The notes beneath the pieces were generated by a model that had not been told where the DNA came from, made no database searches, and saw nothing but the letters and a program-made list of their open reading frames with translations. From the NCBI GenBank assembly GCA_903822005.1, contig CAIJNL010000022.1, forward strand, positions 1-41,148: a stretch of 41,148 nt of DNA, read 5' to 3'. Made by a program: the position numbers and the translations under genes. Within the stretch, counting starts at the first letter, position 1. Each line of letters begins with the position of its first letter. This DNA comes from an uncultured Nitrospiraceae bacterium. Lineage in GTDB: Bacteria > Nitrospirota > Thermodesulfovibrionia > Thermodesulfovibrionales > Dissulfurispiraceae. Below are positions 23,941 to 33,080 of this stretch, in pieces.

Positions 23941-26235
23941 TCAAACAGTCTGCAGCAACGCATACTTCCTGAGTGCGTCTTCCATAGTGCGTTCATCAAA
24001 GGGTTTCACCATGTATTCGTCCGCGCCCAGCTCGAGGGCTTTTTCCTTGTGCTTGCCGGTACTGCGCGATGTAAGGACTATTATCGGTATATGCCGGAGC
24101 TTATCTATTGACCTTATCCTGCTGACCAGTTCATAGCCGTGCATGATCGGCATTTCAAGGTCAACCACAACAAGTTCCACTTCATTCTCTTCCAGCTCCT
24201 TCAGCGCTTCACTGCCGTTTGCCGCAGTATAGACCCTGAGGTTTCTCGCCAGGAAGAAGGCGGTGAGATATTTTCTGACGCTCAATGAGTCGTCCACAAT
24301 GAGCACTCGTCTCCCCTCAAAGCTTTCTGCCTCCGAAGGCGCTATCGTAAGGGTCCTTGTCTCTTCTTCGAATATCTTCAGCGGATTCAGGACGAGCCGC
24401 ACCTTGCCGTCTCCGGATATGGTAATGCCTGAATAGATCGAAAGTCCGTCAAGAAAACGGTTGATCGGCTTGATGATCGCCTCTTCCTGGGCAAATACAT
24501 CATCCACTATCAGACCGACCTTCTTGTTCGAAACACTGCAGATAATTACAAATCCGTCTTTCCGCTCAGTCCTGCCGTTGCCGGTCACATGAAACACATC
24601 GGAGAGTCTTTTTGCGTATATGGTCGCCCCGCGATAATTCACCATATTCCCGACCCGTTCCAGGCCTTCCACTTCCACTTTCTCGGCCATGGGTTCATAC
24701 TGTACCACCTCTTCAATCAGGCTTGTGGGCATCACAAACTCCATGGAGGCATAATTAAAGACAATTACATTGGTGATGGCCATCGATGAAGGCACCCTGA
24801 TCCTGAACGTGGTCCCTTTGCCGGCCTCAGTGCTTAATTCGACAGTGCCGTTGATGTTGGCTATCTGATTGCGTACGGCATTCATGCCAACGCCCCTGCC
24901 TGAAGTCATGTCGGTCTGGGCCGCGGTCGAGAAACCGTGCAGGAAGATAAGTGACAATATCTCCTCGCGCGAAAGCCTTACATCCGGCCCTACCAGCCCG
25001 CGTCTGACGGCCTCGTCTATGATCCTGCCGGTGTCAATACCGGCGCCGTCGTCCGCCAGTTCGATAACGATGTTAATGCCCTCTCGCCTGGCTGACAGCG
25101 AGATGGTGCCCTCTTTCTTCTTGCCCTTGCCCGCCCTGTCCTCGCTGTTTTCAATCCCGTGCCCGACAGAGTTTCTGATCATATGCATGAGGGGGTCGAA
25201 AAGGTTTTCGAAAATGACCCTGTCGATTTTTGTACTCTGTCCCGAGATCTGGAACTCTATCTTTTTTCCGGCCTCCCTGGCCATTTCCTTGACAGGCCGC
25301 ACAAACCTCTGGAAGAGCCTTCCTATGTCCATCATCCTCGAATCCGACAGGTCGGACCTGAGATTCTTGACTACCCTGTCGAGGGACTTGATGTCGTCCT
25401 GAAAGGTCTCATAGAAGCCCATCAGCTCTTTCATGGCCTCGGTGATGTCCTCGGTCAGCTCCTGCACCTTTCTCGAGAAGATATTCTGTTCGTCATACCG
25501 GTCGAACTCGAGCTCGCCGAATTCCGAAAACAGGGGATCGACATACTTTGTATTATCATTTATTGAATAGGAGTGGCGTTCAGCAAACCTGTTGACCTCT
25601 TCAAGCAGCCGTCTGCCGGCAAAGAGCACTTCTTCAGAAAGGTCTCCGGCATTTTTGGTCTTCTTGAGCATATGGTTCTTCAGGATCGTCACTTCGCCGA
25701 TCAGATTGAACATCTCCTCGATCTTGCGCAGTTCGAGTCTGATGAAATTGCCGAAAGAATACTCCATGTCTTCTTTTTTCGGCTCAACAACCTCTTCAGC
25801 CCTGAAAGGAACGCCGGCCGGTTCCCTGGCTCCTCCAGATGAAGCCAGCAACGCCGCTATCCGTTCGGAGTATTTGCCCTCCAAACTTTCATTCTCTTCC
25901 CCGCCGGCGGATATGTCCCTGAGTATATTTGCTATGGAATCAAGCATCAGGAGGAGGAGTTCCGTTGCGTCTTTGGATACAGGCAGGCTCTCATTCCTGA
26001 AGGCCTCGAAGATATCTTCCATGCTGTGGGCAATGCGGCTGGTAACGGTAAGCTTGACTATGGCAGCAGCGCCCTTAAGTGTGTGCGCGGCCCTGAAGAG
26101 CTCCTCAAGTATTGCATTCTTGTCCGCGGCTTCCGCGCTCTCGAGCTGGGGAAGCCCGCAGCCAATCACATTAAGATAATCCTCAGCCTCGGCCAGGAAA
26201 TACTCGAGCAATTCCGATTTTTCAATTTTTGCCAT
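23941..26235 (-). CDS. ChpA/PilL-like hybrid chemotaxis kinase (CheA with C-terminal receiver)
   Basis: The protein is 764 residues. An N-terminal Hpt domain has the phospho-acceptor His51 in AAHTLKGAAA. Dimerisation helices cover about 170-310. An HATPase domain has MHMIRNSVGHGIE, ADDGAGID and GRGVGMNAV. The usual RNA/SVDHGIE N box reads VGHG here, a D-to-G change. A CheW-like regulatory domain follows (about 490-620). A C-terminal receiver has LIVDDSLSVRK and the acceptor Asp in VVVDLEMPIMHGY. It would phosphorylate its own receiver and the stand-alone receivers encoded upstream. It overlaps the CheW-like gene by 14 bases and is last in the operon. Confidence 0.93.
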   Translation of the reverse strand: MAKIEKSELLEYFLAEAEDYLNVIGCGLPQLESAEAADKNAILEELFRAAHTLKGAAAIVKLTVTSRIAHSMEDIFEAFRNESLPVSKDATELLLLMLDSIANILRDISAGGEENESLEGKYSERIAALLASSGGAREPAGVPFRAEEVVEPKKEDMEYSFGNFIRLELRKIEEMFNLIGEVTILKNHMLKKTKNAGDLSEEVLFAGRRLLEEVNRFAERHSYSINDNTKYVDPLFSEFGELEFDRYDEQNIFSRKVQELTEDITEAMKELMGFYETFQDDIKSLDRVVKNLRSDLSDSRMMDIGRLFQRFVRPVKEMAREAGKKIEFQISGQSTKIDRVIFENLFDPLMHMIRNSVGHGIENSEDRAGKGKKKEGTISLSARREGINIVIELADDGAGIDTGRIIDEAVRRGLVGPDVRLSREEILSLIFLHGFSTAAQTDMTSGRGVGMNAVRNQIANINGTVELSTEAGKGTTFRIRVPSSMAITNVIVFNYASMEFVMPTSLIEEVVQYEPMAEKVEVEGLERVGNMVNYRGATIYAKRLSDVFHVTGNGRTERKDGFVIICSVSNKKVGLIVDDVFAQEEAIIKPINRFLDGLSIYSGITISGDGKVRLVLNPLKIFEEETRTLTIAPSEAESFEGRRVLIVDDSLSVRKYLTAFFLARNLRVYTAANGSEALKELEENEVELVVVDLEMPIMHGYELVSRIRSIDKLRHIPIIVLTSRSTGKHKEKALELGADEYMVKPFDERTMEDALRKYALLQTV

Positions 26236-26632
26236 ATCCCATATTCTTTATGCGGTAGGTCTCGAAAAAGCTCTTCGTATCGATCAGGTCATCCACCAGT
26301 ATGTCGTCGTCAAACGTGACGAAAAAGGGTGATGTCTCGGAAAGAAAACCTATGTTTTCATTCTCAACCCCTATGACCAGAAGTTTGGGATTTGCAAAAG
26401 ACGGCTTTTCAACCGGGTAAATCTTGGAAAGGTCTATAGCGGGAATGATCTTGCCGCGCAGCGGCAAGGCGCCGTATATATAGTCGGGCGCTCCCGGAAT
26501 GGGAAAGATCCTGGAGATGTCTACGATCTCGCGCACCTCATCCGCTGCAAGCAGAAATTCTCTTTCTCCCACACCGAAAACACAAAACGTCTTTTGATTT
26601 GGCGCGCCCTGCGGCGCCTGGTCTTCTTTCAT
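26222..26632 (-). CDS. CheW/PilI-like adaptor
   Basis: The protein is 136 residues, a single CheW domain: FCVFGVGEREFLLAADEVRE, then ISRIFPIPGAPDYIYGALPL, RGKIIPAIDLSKIY and LLVIGVENENIGFL. It would link the receptor tip to the kinase. The order receiver-CheW-CheA and the overlaps with both neighbours (4 bases upstream, 14 downstream) show a tightly coupled operon. The first 14 residues (MKEDQAPQGAPNQK) are probably disordered. Confidence 0.9.
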   Translation of the reverse strand: MKEDQAPQGAPNQKTFCVFGVGEREFLLAADEVREIVDISRIFPIPGAPDYIYGALPLRGKIIPAIDLSKIYPVEKPSFANPKLLVIGVENENIGFLSETSPFFVTFDDDILVDDLIDTKSFFETYRIKNMGYGKN

Positions 26633-26994
26633 GGTTCGAGAAATTTGCTCATGGCCATAAGCAGTTCGGATGGTTCATACGGTTTTGTGAGATAGAAATC
26701 CGCGCCCTGCTGCTTGCCCCAGACCCTGTCGCTCTCCTCTTTCTTGGATGTGACCATTATGACCGGAATATGTTTAAACTGGTCTTCCTTTTTTATCCAC
26801 CGGCACAACTGGAAGCCGTTTTTTTTGGGCATCACCACATCAAGGATAATCATATCAAAGGGCTCGCTCTTGATCTTCTGCTCGGCCTCTTCTCCGTCCT
26901 TGGCAAGAACAAGATGATGCCCCTTGTCTGCCAGTATGGACTCCATAAACTTGATGTCCGTATTGCTGTCTTCAGCAATAAGAATCCGGGCCAT
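26629..26994 (-). CDS. Stand-alone response regulator, PilG/PilH-like
   Basis: The protein is 121 residues, a receiver domain only. The acidic pocket is in ILIAEDSN, the acceptor is Asp52 in MIILDVVMPKKNG, the conserved Thr is in VIMVTSKKEE and the Lys is in FYLTKPYEP. There is no output domain, as with PilG, PilH and CheY. It is likely to be phosphorylated by the ChpA-like kinase. PilG versus PilH cannot be decided. It overlaps the CheW-like gene (ATGA) and directly follows the REC-PATAN gene, sharing one base with it. Confidence 0.92.
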   Translation of the reverse strand: MARILIAEDSNTDIKFMESILADKGHHLVLAKDGEEAEQKIKSEPFDMIILDVVMPKKNGFQLCRWIKKEDQFKHIPVIMVTSKKEESDRVWGKQQGADFYLTKPYEPSELLMAMSKFLEP

Positions 26995-28583
26995 TACAAT
27001 CCTCCTTTATCCGCTACAACGCCGGCCTTGTGGAGCCTGCTTAATATTCTTGTGACCTCAGTCATGCCGAGATCGCTGTGGCTGCCGATATCAGATACGC
27101 TTCTTTTCCCGTCAACAGCCGAAAACATCTCTGTTTCTGACGCGTTCATCCCGATGCCGCGCGCAATGGTATCGCTGATAGTCCTGACAAGTATGCTGGA
27201 AACAGTAATCCCGTAAGCCTCATCAGCCCTTTCGCCCTTGCTTCTCAGTGCCTCAAGGACCAGGGCCGTTACATTGCTGCGGTGGTTCAGTTCAAGCATG
27301 GCCTTGGGCACCACCATCTCTTCGAAAAAGAACCCACCCTCTTTAAACTCACCAACCATTAAAACAGCATCCAGCATGCTCTCCCGTGTACGGTCCCCCA
27401 CTTCATTCAGAGGTCCCTTTTTTATAATCGCGATCCTTTTCGATGTCAGGGTCTTGCCCTGTCTGCTCGTGAGGGCAAATACCACAGCCCCTTTTGCAAA
27501 ATATATCTCCGCGCTCCCGGAGCTGGAATACGCAAAAAACTTGCCGGTCATTCTCTGGGCATCTATAAGCCTGAGTATCTCCGTACCCGAAACAGCCTGC
27601 AGATTACCTGAAAGCAGTATCGAGGAATCCTTGATAAGTCCGTATTTCCTCAGGATATCGTCCATGTTTTGTTCGATCAGGTCCGGCAGCTCATCGGTAA
27701 AATAACGGCGCATGACAGCGTCAAGGGTTTCTTCAATGGCCCCAACAGGCTGAAAACCTGAAGGCTGTTCCATACTGCTGCCAAAGGTCTGCATCGCCTT
27801 TAGTTCGCGGGCAGGCTCAAAATCATATGTCCCGGGGAAAGCGAAAGTATCGCCGGAAACGCTTTCATTGTCGGCATTTTGCAATTGTGCAAAGGCCTCG
27901 TGCGCCTGGGCAAATGGATCATCTGGCAGTGCAAAAGGATCAGGCGGCTGTTCAAAAGCGGCACCCGGCTTGGCATACAAATCAACAGGCTGCGCCTGGG
28001 TCAGCTCAGCTTCATCGAATTTGAAAGACTCGATGTGGTCTTCAACGGGTTCCGGCCCGGCAGGGACAATTTCTGATACTGGTTTTACCGGTGCATCAGG
28101 CATACCATAGACAGATTGCTGCTGACTTTCGTGCCCTCCATATAACGTCTCTGGCCCAGATGTAACAGGCGGGGGCGGTTTTGGCAGCGTCACCTCTCCG
28201 GACTGAAGCTTCTGCGCGTAGATAAGCGCGTTTACTTTTTCGACGAGGATCTCGGACTTGAAGGGTTTAATGAAATAATCGATTACCCCGAATTTTTCGG
28301 CAAACTTTTTTCCCACATCTTCGCCTTTGCCCGTAATCAGGATTATCGGTATATCTTTGAGAAGTTCGTTATCGCGGGCGGCCTCGCAAAACTGGTAGCC
28401 GCTGATTCTGGGCATGATAAAATCGACAAGTATGACGGAAGGCCTGACCTCTTCACATATCCGAAGACCTTCTTCTCCGTCTTCGGCTGTATAAACCTTA
28501 TAGCCTTCCTCTTCGAGGGCCAGCTCAGCCAGTTTTCTGACGATCGGGCTGTCATCAATGACGACAATCTTTTCTTTTGCCAT
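26994..28583 (-). CDS. Response regulator with PATAN/DUF4388 output domain
   Basis: The protein is 529 residues. A receiver spans 1-120 (acceptor Asp54 in VILVDFIMPRISGY, Lys in YFIKPFKSE). A long Pro/Ala/Gln/Asp-rich linker spans about 130-290 with a repeated unit (DPFALPDDPFAQAHEAFAQ). A PATAN/DUF4388 domain follows (about 320-430, LLSGNLQAVSGTEILRLI, GKFFAYSSSGSAEIYFAKGA). A C-terminal helical/winged-helix-like part ends with VTRILSRLHKAGVVADKGG. In cyanobacteria, PATAN response regulators bind type IV pilus motor proteins and set the direction of movement. With pilB nearby, a similar role is a reasonable inference. It is first in the four-gene operon. The ATG has GGAGAGGG upstream. Confidence 0.85.
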   Translation of the reverse strand: MAKEKIVVIDDSPIVRKLAELALEEEGYKVYTAEDGEEGLRICEEVRPSVILVDFIMPRISGYQFCEAARDNELLKDIPIILITGKGEDVGKKFAEKFGVIDYFIKPFKSEILVEKVNALIYAQKLQSGEVTLPKPPPPVTSGPETLYGGHESQQQSVYGMPDAPVKPVSEIVPAGPEPVEDHIESFKFDEAELTQAQPVDLYAKPGAAFEQPPDPFALPDDPFAQAHEAFAQLQNADNESVSGDTFAFPGTYDFEPARELKAMQTFGSSMEQPSGFQPVGAIEETLDAVMRRYFTDELPDLIEQNMDDILRKYGLIKDSSILLSGNLQAVSGTEILRLIDAQRMTGKFFAYSSSGSAEIYFAKGAVVFALTSRQGKTLTSKRIAIIKKGPLNEVGDRTRESMLDAVLMVGEFKEGGFFFEEMVVPKAMLELNHRSNVTALVLEALRSKGERADEAYGITVSSILVRTISDTIARGIGMNASETEMFSAVDGKRSVSDIGSHSDLGMTEVTRILSRLHKAGVVADKGGL

Positions 28584-28661
28584 CTTCCCTCTCCTCGCAG
28601 TAGCTCTTACTTGAACAATCCGCTATGCAGCCTCAAAAAATGCTTTACTTCCAGTATCATA

Positions 28662-28691
28662 AATATATCACTGATACGAATTGCTTGTCAA
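28662..28691 (-). promoter_or_regulatory. Promoter of the chemosensory operon
   Basis: On the minus strand, a perfect TTGACA (28686-28691) and TATATT (28662-28667) are 18 bases apart, about 80 bases before the start codon at 28583. Confidence 0.6.
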
Positions 28692-28715
28692 TTTAAGATC
28701 AACCGGGATGGGAAA

Positions 28716-29354
28716 TTATCTGCCCTTAATTTTAACTTCCTCCATATCCGGAAGCCCTTTTCGAAAGGCGGTCACATTCGCTTTTATGTCCCCGCAGCTG
28801 ATGGCGGCACAGACGGCAATCCCGTCACATCCGGTCATGAAGACATCCTTCGTATTCCCGGCCGTTATCCCGCCTATTGCGATCACGGGTATGGACACCG
28901 CGGCCTTGATCTCTCTTATGGCGTCAGCGCCTGTGGTCTCGGGGACATCTTTTGTGGCAGTCGGATAGATGGCTCCAAAGCCGATATAATCAGCCCCACC
29001 CTTCATTGCCTCCACGGCTTCAGCCACAGTATGAGTTGAAACGCCGATTATTGCGTTCCCCATTATTTTTCTTGCCACGGCAAGGGGAAGATCATCCTGC
29101 CCCACATGCAACCCGTCCGCTTCTACTGCCAGGGCCAGGTCCGCAAAATCGTTTACGATGAAGGCCGCGTCAAAACGCCGGCAGAGGTCCCTGAGCCTAA
29201 GGGCGTCGTGGTAGAGCTGCCGCCTGACCCCATCCTTTCTCCGGAACTGTACGCACCTGATACCGGCCTGAAGCGCGGCCTCGAGTATCTTCTCGACCCT
29301 GTCGACATCCCTGTCGTCAGGCGTAATAAAACATATGCGGCTAAGACTTTTCAT
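28716..29354 (-). CDS. thiE: Thiamine-phosphate synthase
   Basis: The protein is 212 residues. It shows the ThiE TIM-barrel landmarks: [59 protein letters not shown] and the phosphate-binding [11 protein letters not shown]. The enzyme joins hydroxymethylpyrimidine diphosphate and thiazole phosphate to give thiamine phosphate. The start at ATG 29354 gives a normal-length protein and a 14-base overlap with the end of accC. The longer upstream frame is antisense-like noise over accC. It is the last gene of efp-accB-accC-thiE, an unusual partner for that operon. Confidence 0.93.
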   Translation of the reverse strand: MKSLSRICFITPDDRDVDRVEKILEAALQAGIRCVQFRRKDGVRRQLYHDALRLRDLCRRFDAAFIVNDFADLALAVEADGLHVGQDDLPLAVARKIMGNAIIGVSTHTVAEAVEAMKGGADYIGFGAIYPTATKDVPETTGADAIREIKAAVSIPVIAIGGITAGNTKDVFMTGCDGIAVCAAISCGDIKANVTAFRKGLPDMEEVKIKGR

Positions 29355-30735
29355 CCGCGGTCGCAGCCTTGGCATTACCGTTGCCGTTTTTGGCCTGCGC
29401 CATCTTCTCGATAAAGTCTGTATTGAAGGTGCCTTTAAGAAAATCGGGATTGTTGAGTATCTTTTTATGCAGAGGGATAGTCGTCTTGATGCCCTCAATC
29501 CTGTATTCGTCGAGCGCCCTCTTCATGCGCGCTATGGCCTCTGCCCTTGTATCTGCATGCACTATAAGCTTGGCTATAAGCGAGTCATAGTTCGGCGGGA
29601 CCATCCAGCCGTTAAAGGCGGCGCTGTCCACACGCACTCCGGGCCCTCCCGGCTGAATCAGAAGGGTGATCCTTCCGGGGGACGGCATGAAGGTCTCCGG
29701 GTCTTCAGCGTTTATGCGGCATTCGATGGCATGCCCGGCTGTCTTTATCTGGCTCTGCTTGTATGAGAGCGGCATACCGGCCGCGATCCTTATCTGCTCC
29801 TTTATTATGTCGACCCCTGTTATCTCCTCGGTTATCGGATGCTCCACCTGCACACGGGTATTCACTTCCATAAAATAGATGTTCTGGTCCTGATCGACTA
29901 TGAATTCGATGGTGCCGGCGTTCTTGTATTTCATTGCCTTGGCGGCCCTTACCGCATAATCGCCTATCTTCTTCCTGAACTTTTCGGTCGCTATTGTAGA
30001 GGGCGCTTCTTCGATCAGCTTCTGGTGCCTTCTCTGGATTGAACAGTCTCTCTCTCCGAGATGGATTACGTTGCCCTTGCCGTCCGCGATGATCTGCACT
30101 TCAACGTGGCGGATGGAAGTGAGAAATTTTTCGACATAGAGCTCTCCGTTTCCGAAGGCCGCAAGCGCCTCCCTCTGTGCCATGTTGAAGGCCTGCTGCA
30201 ACTCCTCTTCCGCGCGCACAACCCGCATGCCTTTACCGCCGCCGCCGGCCGAAGCCTTGAAGAGCACCGGGAACCCGATCTTTTTCGCTGTTTTTATGGC
30301 GGCCTCTTCCGACGAAAGAGGCCCGTCACTGCCGGGCACAACCGGAATGCCTTTGCGCTTCATGACCTGGCGGGCCTTTGACTTGTCTCCGCCTATCCTT
30401 ATATTGTCTGCCGAAGGGCCGATGAAAGTGATATTCGATGTGGCGCAGGCCTCGGCAAAATGCGGGTTCTCCGAAAGAAACCCGTAGCCGGGATGGATCG
30501 CTTCAGAATCCGTGACATCTGCAGCGCTAAGAATCGCAGGTATATTAAGATAGCTGAGAGTGGAATTGGCGGGACCGATGCAGATGGCCTCATCAGCGAG
30601 CTGCACATGCAGCGCCTCTCTTTCGATGTCGGAAAAAACGGCCACTGTCCTGATGCCGAGTTCCTTGCAGGCCCTGATCACCCTTATGGCGATCTCTCCC
30701 CTGTTTGCTATTAGGATCTTCTTGAATAGACTCAT
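29341..30735 (-). CDS. accC: Acetyl-CoA carboxylase, biotin carboxylase subunit
   Basis: The protein is 464 residues. It begins with [20 protein letters not shown], has the ATP-grasp glycine loop [11 protein letters not shown], the biotin carboxylase signature [11 protein letters not shown] and [10 protein letters not shown]. It carboxylates the biotin on AccB using ATP and bicarbonate, the first step of fatty acid synthesis. It follows accB by 4 bases. The C-terminal tail ([15 protein letters not shown]) is a short disordered extension, and thiE starts inside it. Confidence 0.97.
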   Translation of the reverse strand: MSLFKKILIANRGEIAIRVIRACKELGIRTVAVFSDIEREALHVQLADEAICIGPANSTLSYLNIPAILSAADVTDSEAIHPGYGFLSENPHFAEACATSNITFIGPSADNIRIGGDKSKARQVMKRKGIPVVPGSDGPLSSEEAAIKTAKKIGFPVLFKASAGGGGKGMRVVRAEEELQQAFNMAQREALAAFGNGELYVEKFLTSIRHVEVQIIADGKGNVIHLGERDCSIQRRHQKLIEEAPSTIATEKFRKKIGDYAVRAAKAMKYKNAGTIEFIVDQDQNIYFMEVNTRVQVEHPITEEITGVDIIKEQIRIAAGMPLSYKQSQIKTAGHAIECRINAEDPETFMPSPGRITLLIQPGGPGVRVDSAAFNGWMVPPNYDSLIAKLIVHADTRAEAIARMKRALDEYRIEGIKTTIPLHKKILNNPDFLKGTFNTDFIEKMAQAKNGNGNAKAATADEKS

Positions 30736-30739
30736 AGTG

Positions 30740-31192
30740 CTACGCCTCTGTATCTATAAGGAAGAGCGGCTCGCCATACTCTACAGGATGGGCGTTTTCG
30801 ACCAGTATCCTTGCGACAACACCGTCCACGTCGCTTTCTATCTCGTTCATCAGCTTCATCGCCTCGAGTATGCAGAGCACCTGGCCTTTTCTGACCCTTG
30901 TGCCTATATCGACAAAGGGCTGGGCCTCGGGCGAAGGCGAACGATAGAAAGTGCCGACGATGGGAGAGGGGACCGTGAAGAGTTTTTTGTCCGGCACTGC
31001 CGGCGCCTGGACTCCCTGCGGTTCTTCCCTGGCAGCCTTTCTCTCGACCATCACCTGTTGAGGCATATCGTGATGCCCGAAATACTTCTCTCTTTTGATC
31101 TTGATCTTGACACCCTCTTTTTCGAGCTGGATCTCGGTTATATCGGTGTCTTTAAGCAGACCTATCAGTTCCTTCAAGTCTTCATTTTCCAT
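30740..31192 (-). CDS. accB: Acetyl-CoA carboxylase, biotin carboxyl carrier protein
   Basis: The protein is 150 residues. An N-terminal helical segment is followed by an Ala/Pro/Gln-rich linker and a biotinyl domain with [15 protein letters not shown] and the biotin-accepting Lys in [12 protein letters not shown]. It carries carboxybiotin between AccC and the carboxyltransferase. Its order efp-accB-accC is widely conserved. Confidence 0.96.
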   Translation of the reverse strand: MENEDLKELIGLLKDTDITEIQLEKEGVKIKIKREKYFGHHDMPQQVMVERKAAREEPQGVQAPAVPDKKLFTVPSPIVGTFYRSPSPEAQPFVDIGTRVRKGQVLCILEAMKLMNEIESDVDGVVARILVENAHPVEYGEPLFLIDTEA

Positions 31193-31206
31193 TAAATTCC
31201 CCCTGG

Positions 31207-31264
31207 AGCTGTCCCTGACTGCTGCATCCTTCCCGCATTGAAATTTCAGGGGACGCGGACAGCT
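31207..31264 (-). promoter_or_regulatory. Long-range hairpin in the efp-accB gap
   Basis: AGCTGTCC (31207-31214) pairs perfectly with GGACAGCT (31257-31264), and inner CCTGA/TCAGG-type segments can extend the stem. It fills most of the 82-base gap before accB. It lacks a T-run after it in the direction of transcription, so it may be a processing or attenuation element rather than a terminator. Confidence 0.4.
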
Positions 31265-31274
31265 TATTTCTTTA

Positions 31275-31835
31275 TTATTTCACCTTCTCCATATATTCGC
31301 ACGTCCTTGTGTCTATCCTGAGAACATCGCCGACCATTATATGAAACGGCACCTTGACCACAGCGCCTGTTTCGAGCTTGGCCGGCTTATTGCTGCCTGA
31401 AGCTGTGTCGCCCTTGAAAGCGGGCTCTGTATCCACAACCGCAAGCTCAACGAACATCGGCGGTTCTACGCTTAGCGGCTGCTCCTTGTAATAAAGCATC
31501 GAGACGACCATGTTCTCCTTTATGAATTTCTTTGTATCTCCGAGCTGATCGGCCGAAAGCACAACCTGCTCAAAGGTCTCCGTATCCATAAAGTGGAAAA
31601 ACCCATCCTGCTCATAGAGATACTGCATATTCCTGTCGTCAAGCTGCGGCTGATCAAATTTCTCGCCCGACCTGAATGTGTCTTCAAGCACATTGCCTGT
31701 CTTGAGACTCTTCAGTTTAGTCCTTATCACAGCTCCGCCCCTGCCCATTTTCACATGCTGAAACTCAACTATCTCGCAAGGCTCGCCCTTGTACTCTATT
31801 TTTGCTCCTTTTCTGAAATCTGCTGTGCTAAGCAA
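31275..31835 (-). CDS. efp: Elongation factor P
   Basis: The protein is 186 residues from the TTG at 31835, which has AGGAGG 5 bases upstream; the longer frame has no such site. It has the three EF-P barrels: [20 protein letters not shown]; then [17 protein letters not shown]; and the C-terminal signature [24 protein letters not shown] (split here by position, about residues 142-165). EF-P relieves ribosomes stalled at polyproline. The tip of the first-domain loop reads VKMGRGGAV, so the modified position is Arg32 rather than the more usual Lys. Confidence 0.96.
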   Translation of the reverse strand: MLSTADFRKGAKIEYKGEPCEIVEFQHVKMGRGGAVIRTKLKSLKTGNVLEDTFRSGEKFDQPQLDDRNMQYLYEQDGFFHFMDTETFEQVVLSADQLGDTKKFIKENMVVSMLYYKEQPLSVEPPMFVELAVVDTEPAFKGDTASGSNKPAKLETGAVVKVPFHIMVGDVLRIDTRTCEYMEKVK

Positions 31836-31920
31836 TCTTACCTCCTGATAAGTCTGGTTAATGAGTTTATTATCAGATACATTTATTGATAGATAATGGC
31901 ATACGAAAAACAGGTATATG

Positions 31921-31950
31921 AGTATATGAGCGGACAACGACATTAGTCAA
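31921..31950 (-). promoter_or_regulatory. Promoter of efp-accB-accC-thiE
   Basis: On the minus strand, TTGACT (31945-31950) and TATACT (31921-31926) are 18 bases apart, giving a leader of about 80 bases before the efp TTG. Confidence 0.65.
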
Positions 31951-31985
31951 TATGCTCATGCCTGTTTTTATGCCTGTTTAATCAG

Positions 31986-33059
31986 TCACCTGCCTGTAAT
32001 TTCGATTCGTCTCCCCAGCGAGGTCAGAATTATGCCCCTGCCTTCGACAAGCACGAGGTCTTCGATCCTGACACCTCCAACACCGGGCAGATAGATGCCG
32101 GGTTCGATGCTGAAGACCATACCTTCCGCAAGCGGCCTGTTTGCGGTCCGGGATATCCTCGGGGCTTCATGCACGTCAAGCCCTATTCCATGACCGGTGC
32201 CATGACCGAAAAAGTCTCCAAATCCGGCATCGGCGATAAACTTCCTGGCAGCGGCATCTACCTCTGACGACCCCCTGCCTGCAGACACTGCCTGCACGGC
32301 CTTTTCACGAGCACGGTTGACGATATTATATATCTTTTTCTTTTGTTCGAGGTCCGGACCGGCCATCAGAAGCGTCCTCGTCATGTCGGAGTAATATCCG
32401 TCGGCCTCACCGCCCCAGTCGATAATAACAAAATCGCCCTTCCCGATCTTCTTGCCGGTCTGTCCCGCATGGGGCATCGATGAGTGCTTTCCGGACGCAA
32501 CTATTATATCAAAAGCAGCATGCCTGCATCCCCTCTTTTTAAGCTCTTCTTCCAGCCTCAGGCCTACCGCCCTTTCGGTCACGCCCGCCCTGATAAAGGG
32601 CTTTGTTGCGAGAAAAGCTTCCTCGGCCCGCCTGATCGCCTCGCGGATGCTGCTGAGTTCCTGCGCATCCTTCACCATCCTCAAGTCTTCGACAAGCCCC
32701 TTCTGCGCGCTAAGCCTGACCGGCAGCCTTTTCAGCTGTTCATAAAATTCATAGGTTGCGCCTGATTCAAACCCGAGCCGGCTGATGCCGAGCTTCCTGA
32801 CCATACTTTTTATGACAGCTATCCTGCCTGCGCTCTCGAGTCCGAGCTCGCAACCCTTCACTTCATTCTCTGCCTGCTCGGTGTACCTGAAATCAGTTAC
32901 AAAATAAGAACCGTCCCTGGTGATGACAACAAAGGCTGAAGATCCGGTGAATCCGGTCAGATAACGTACATTTTTAATATTCGTAACAAGAAGTGCATCG
33001 ATCTTTTTTGAGATGATGACGCGGCGGAGCTTTTCTGCCCTGTTATCAGCGTGAACCAA
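31986..33059 (-). CDS. pepP: Xaa-Pro aminopeptidase (M24B family)
   Basis: The protein is 357 residues, the short PepP/PepQ-like form. An N-terminal creatinase-like domain (LLVTNIKNVRYLTGFTGSSA) is followed by the pita-bread catalytic domain. Its metal ligands are visible: Asp in VIIDWGGEADGYYSDMTRT, His in FGHGTGHGIGLDVHE, Glu in VFSIEPGIYLPG and Glu in GVRIEDLVLV. It removes residues before proline. The start is TTG at 33059, with GGGAGG 7 bases upstream. Its place before efp in the same direction is a common arrangement. Confidence 0.93.
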   Translation of the reverse strand: MVHADNRAEKLRRVIISKKIDALLVTNIKNVRYLTGFTGSSAFVVITRDGSYFVTDFRYTEQAENEVKGCELGLESAGRIAVIKSMVRKLGISRLGFESGATYEFYEQLKRLPVRLSAQKGLVEDLRMVKDAQELSSIREAIRRAEEAFLATKPFIRAGVTERAVGLRLEEELKKRGCRHAAFDIIVASGKHSSMPHAGQTGKKIGKGDFVIIDWGGEADGYYSDMTRTLLMAGPDLEQKKKIYNIVNRAREKAVQAVSAGRGSSEVDAAARKFIADAGFGDFFGHGTGHGIGLDVHEAPRISRTANRPLAEGMVFSIEPGIYLPGVGGVRIEDLVLVEGRGIILTSLGRRIEITGR

Positions 33060-33080
33060 GAATGTCCTCCCTGATGATGA

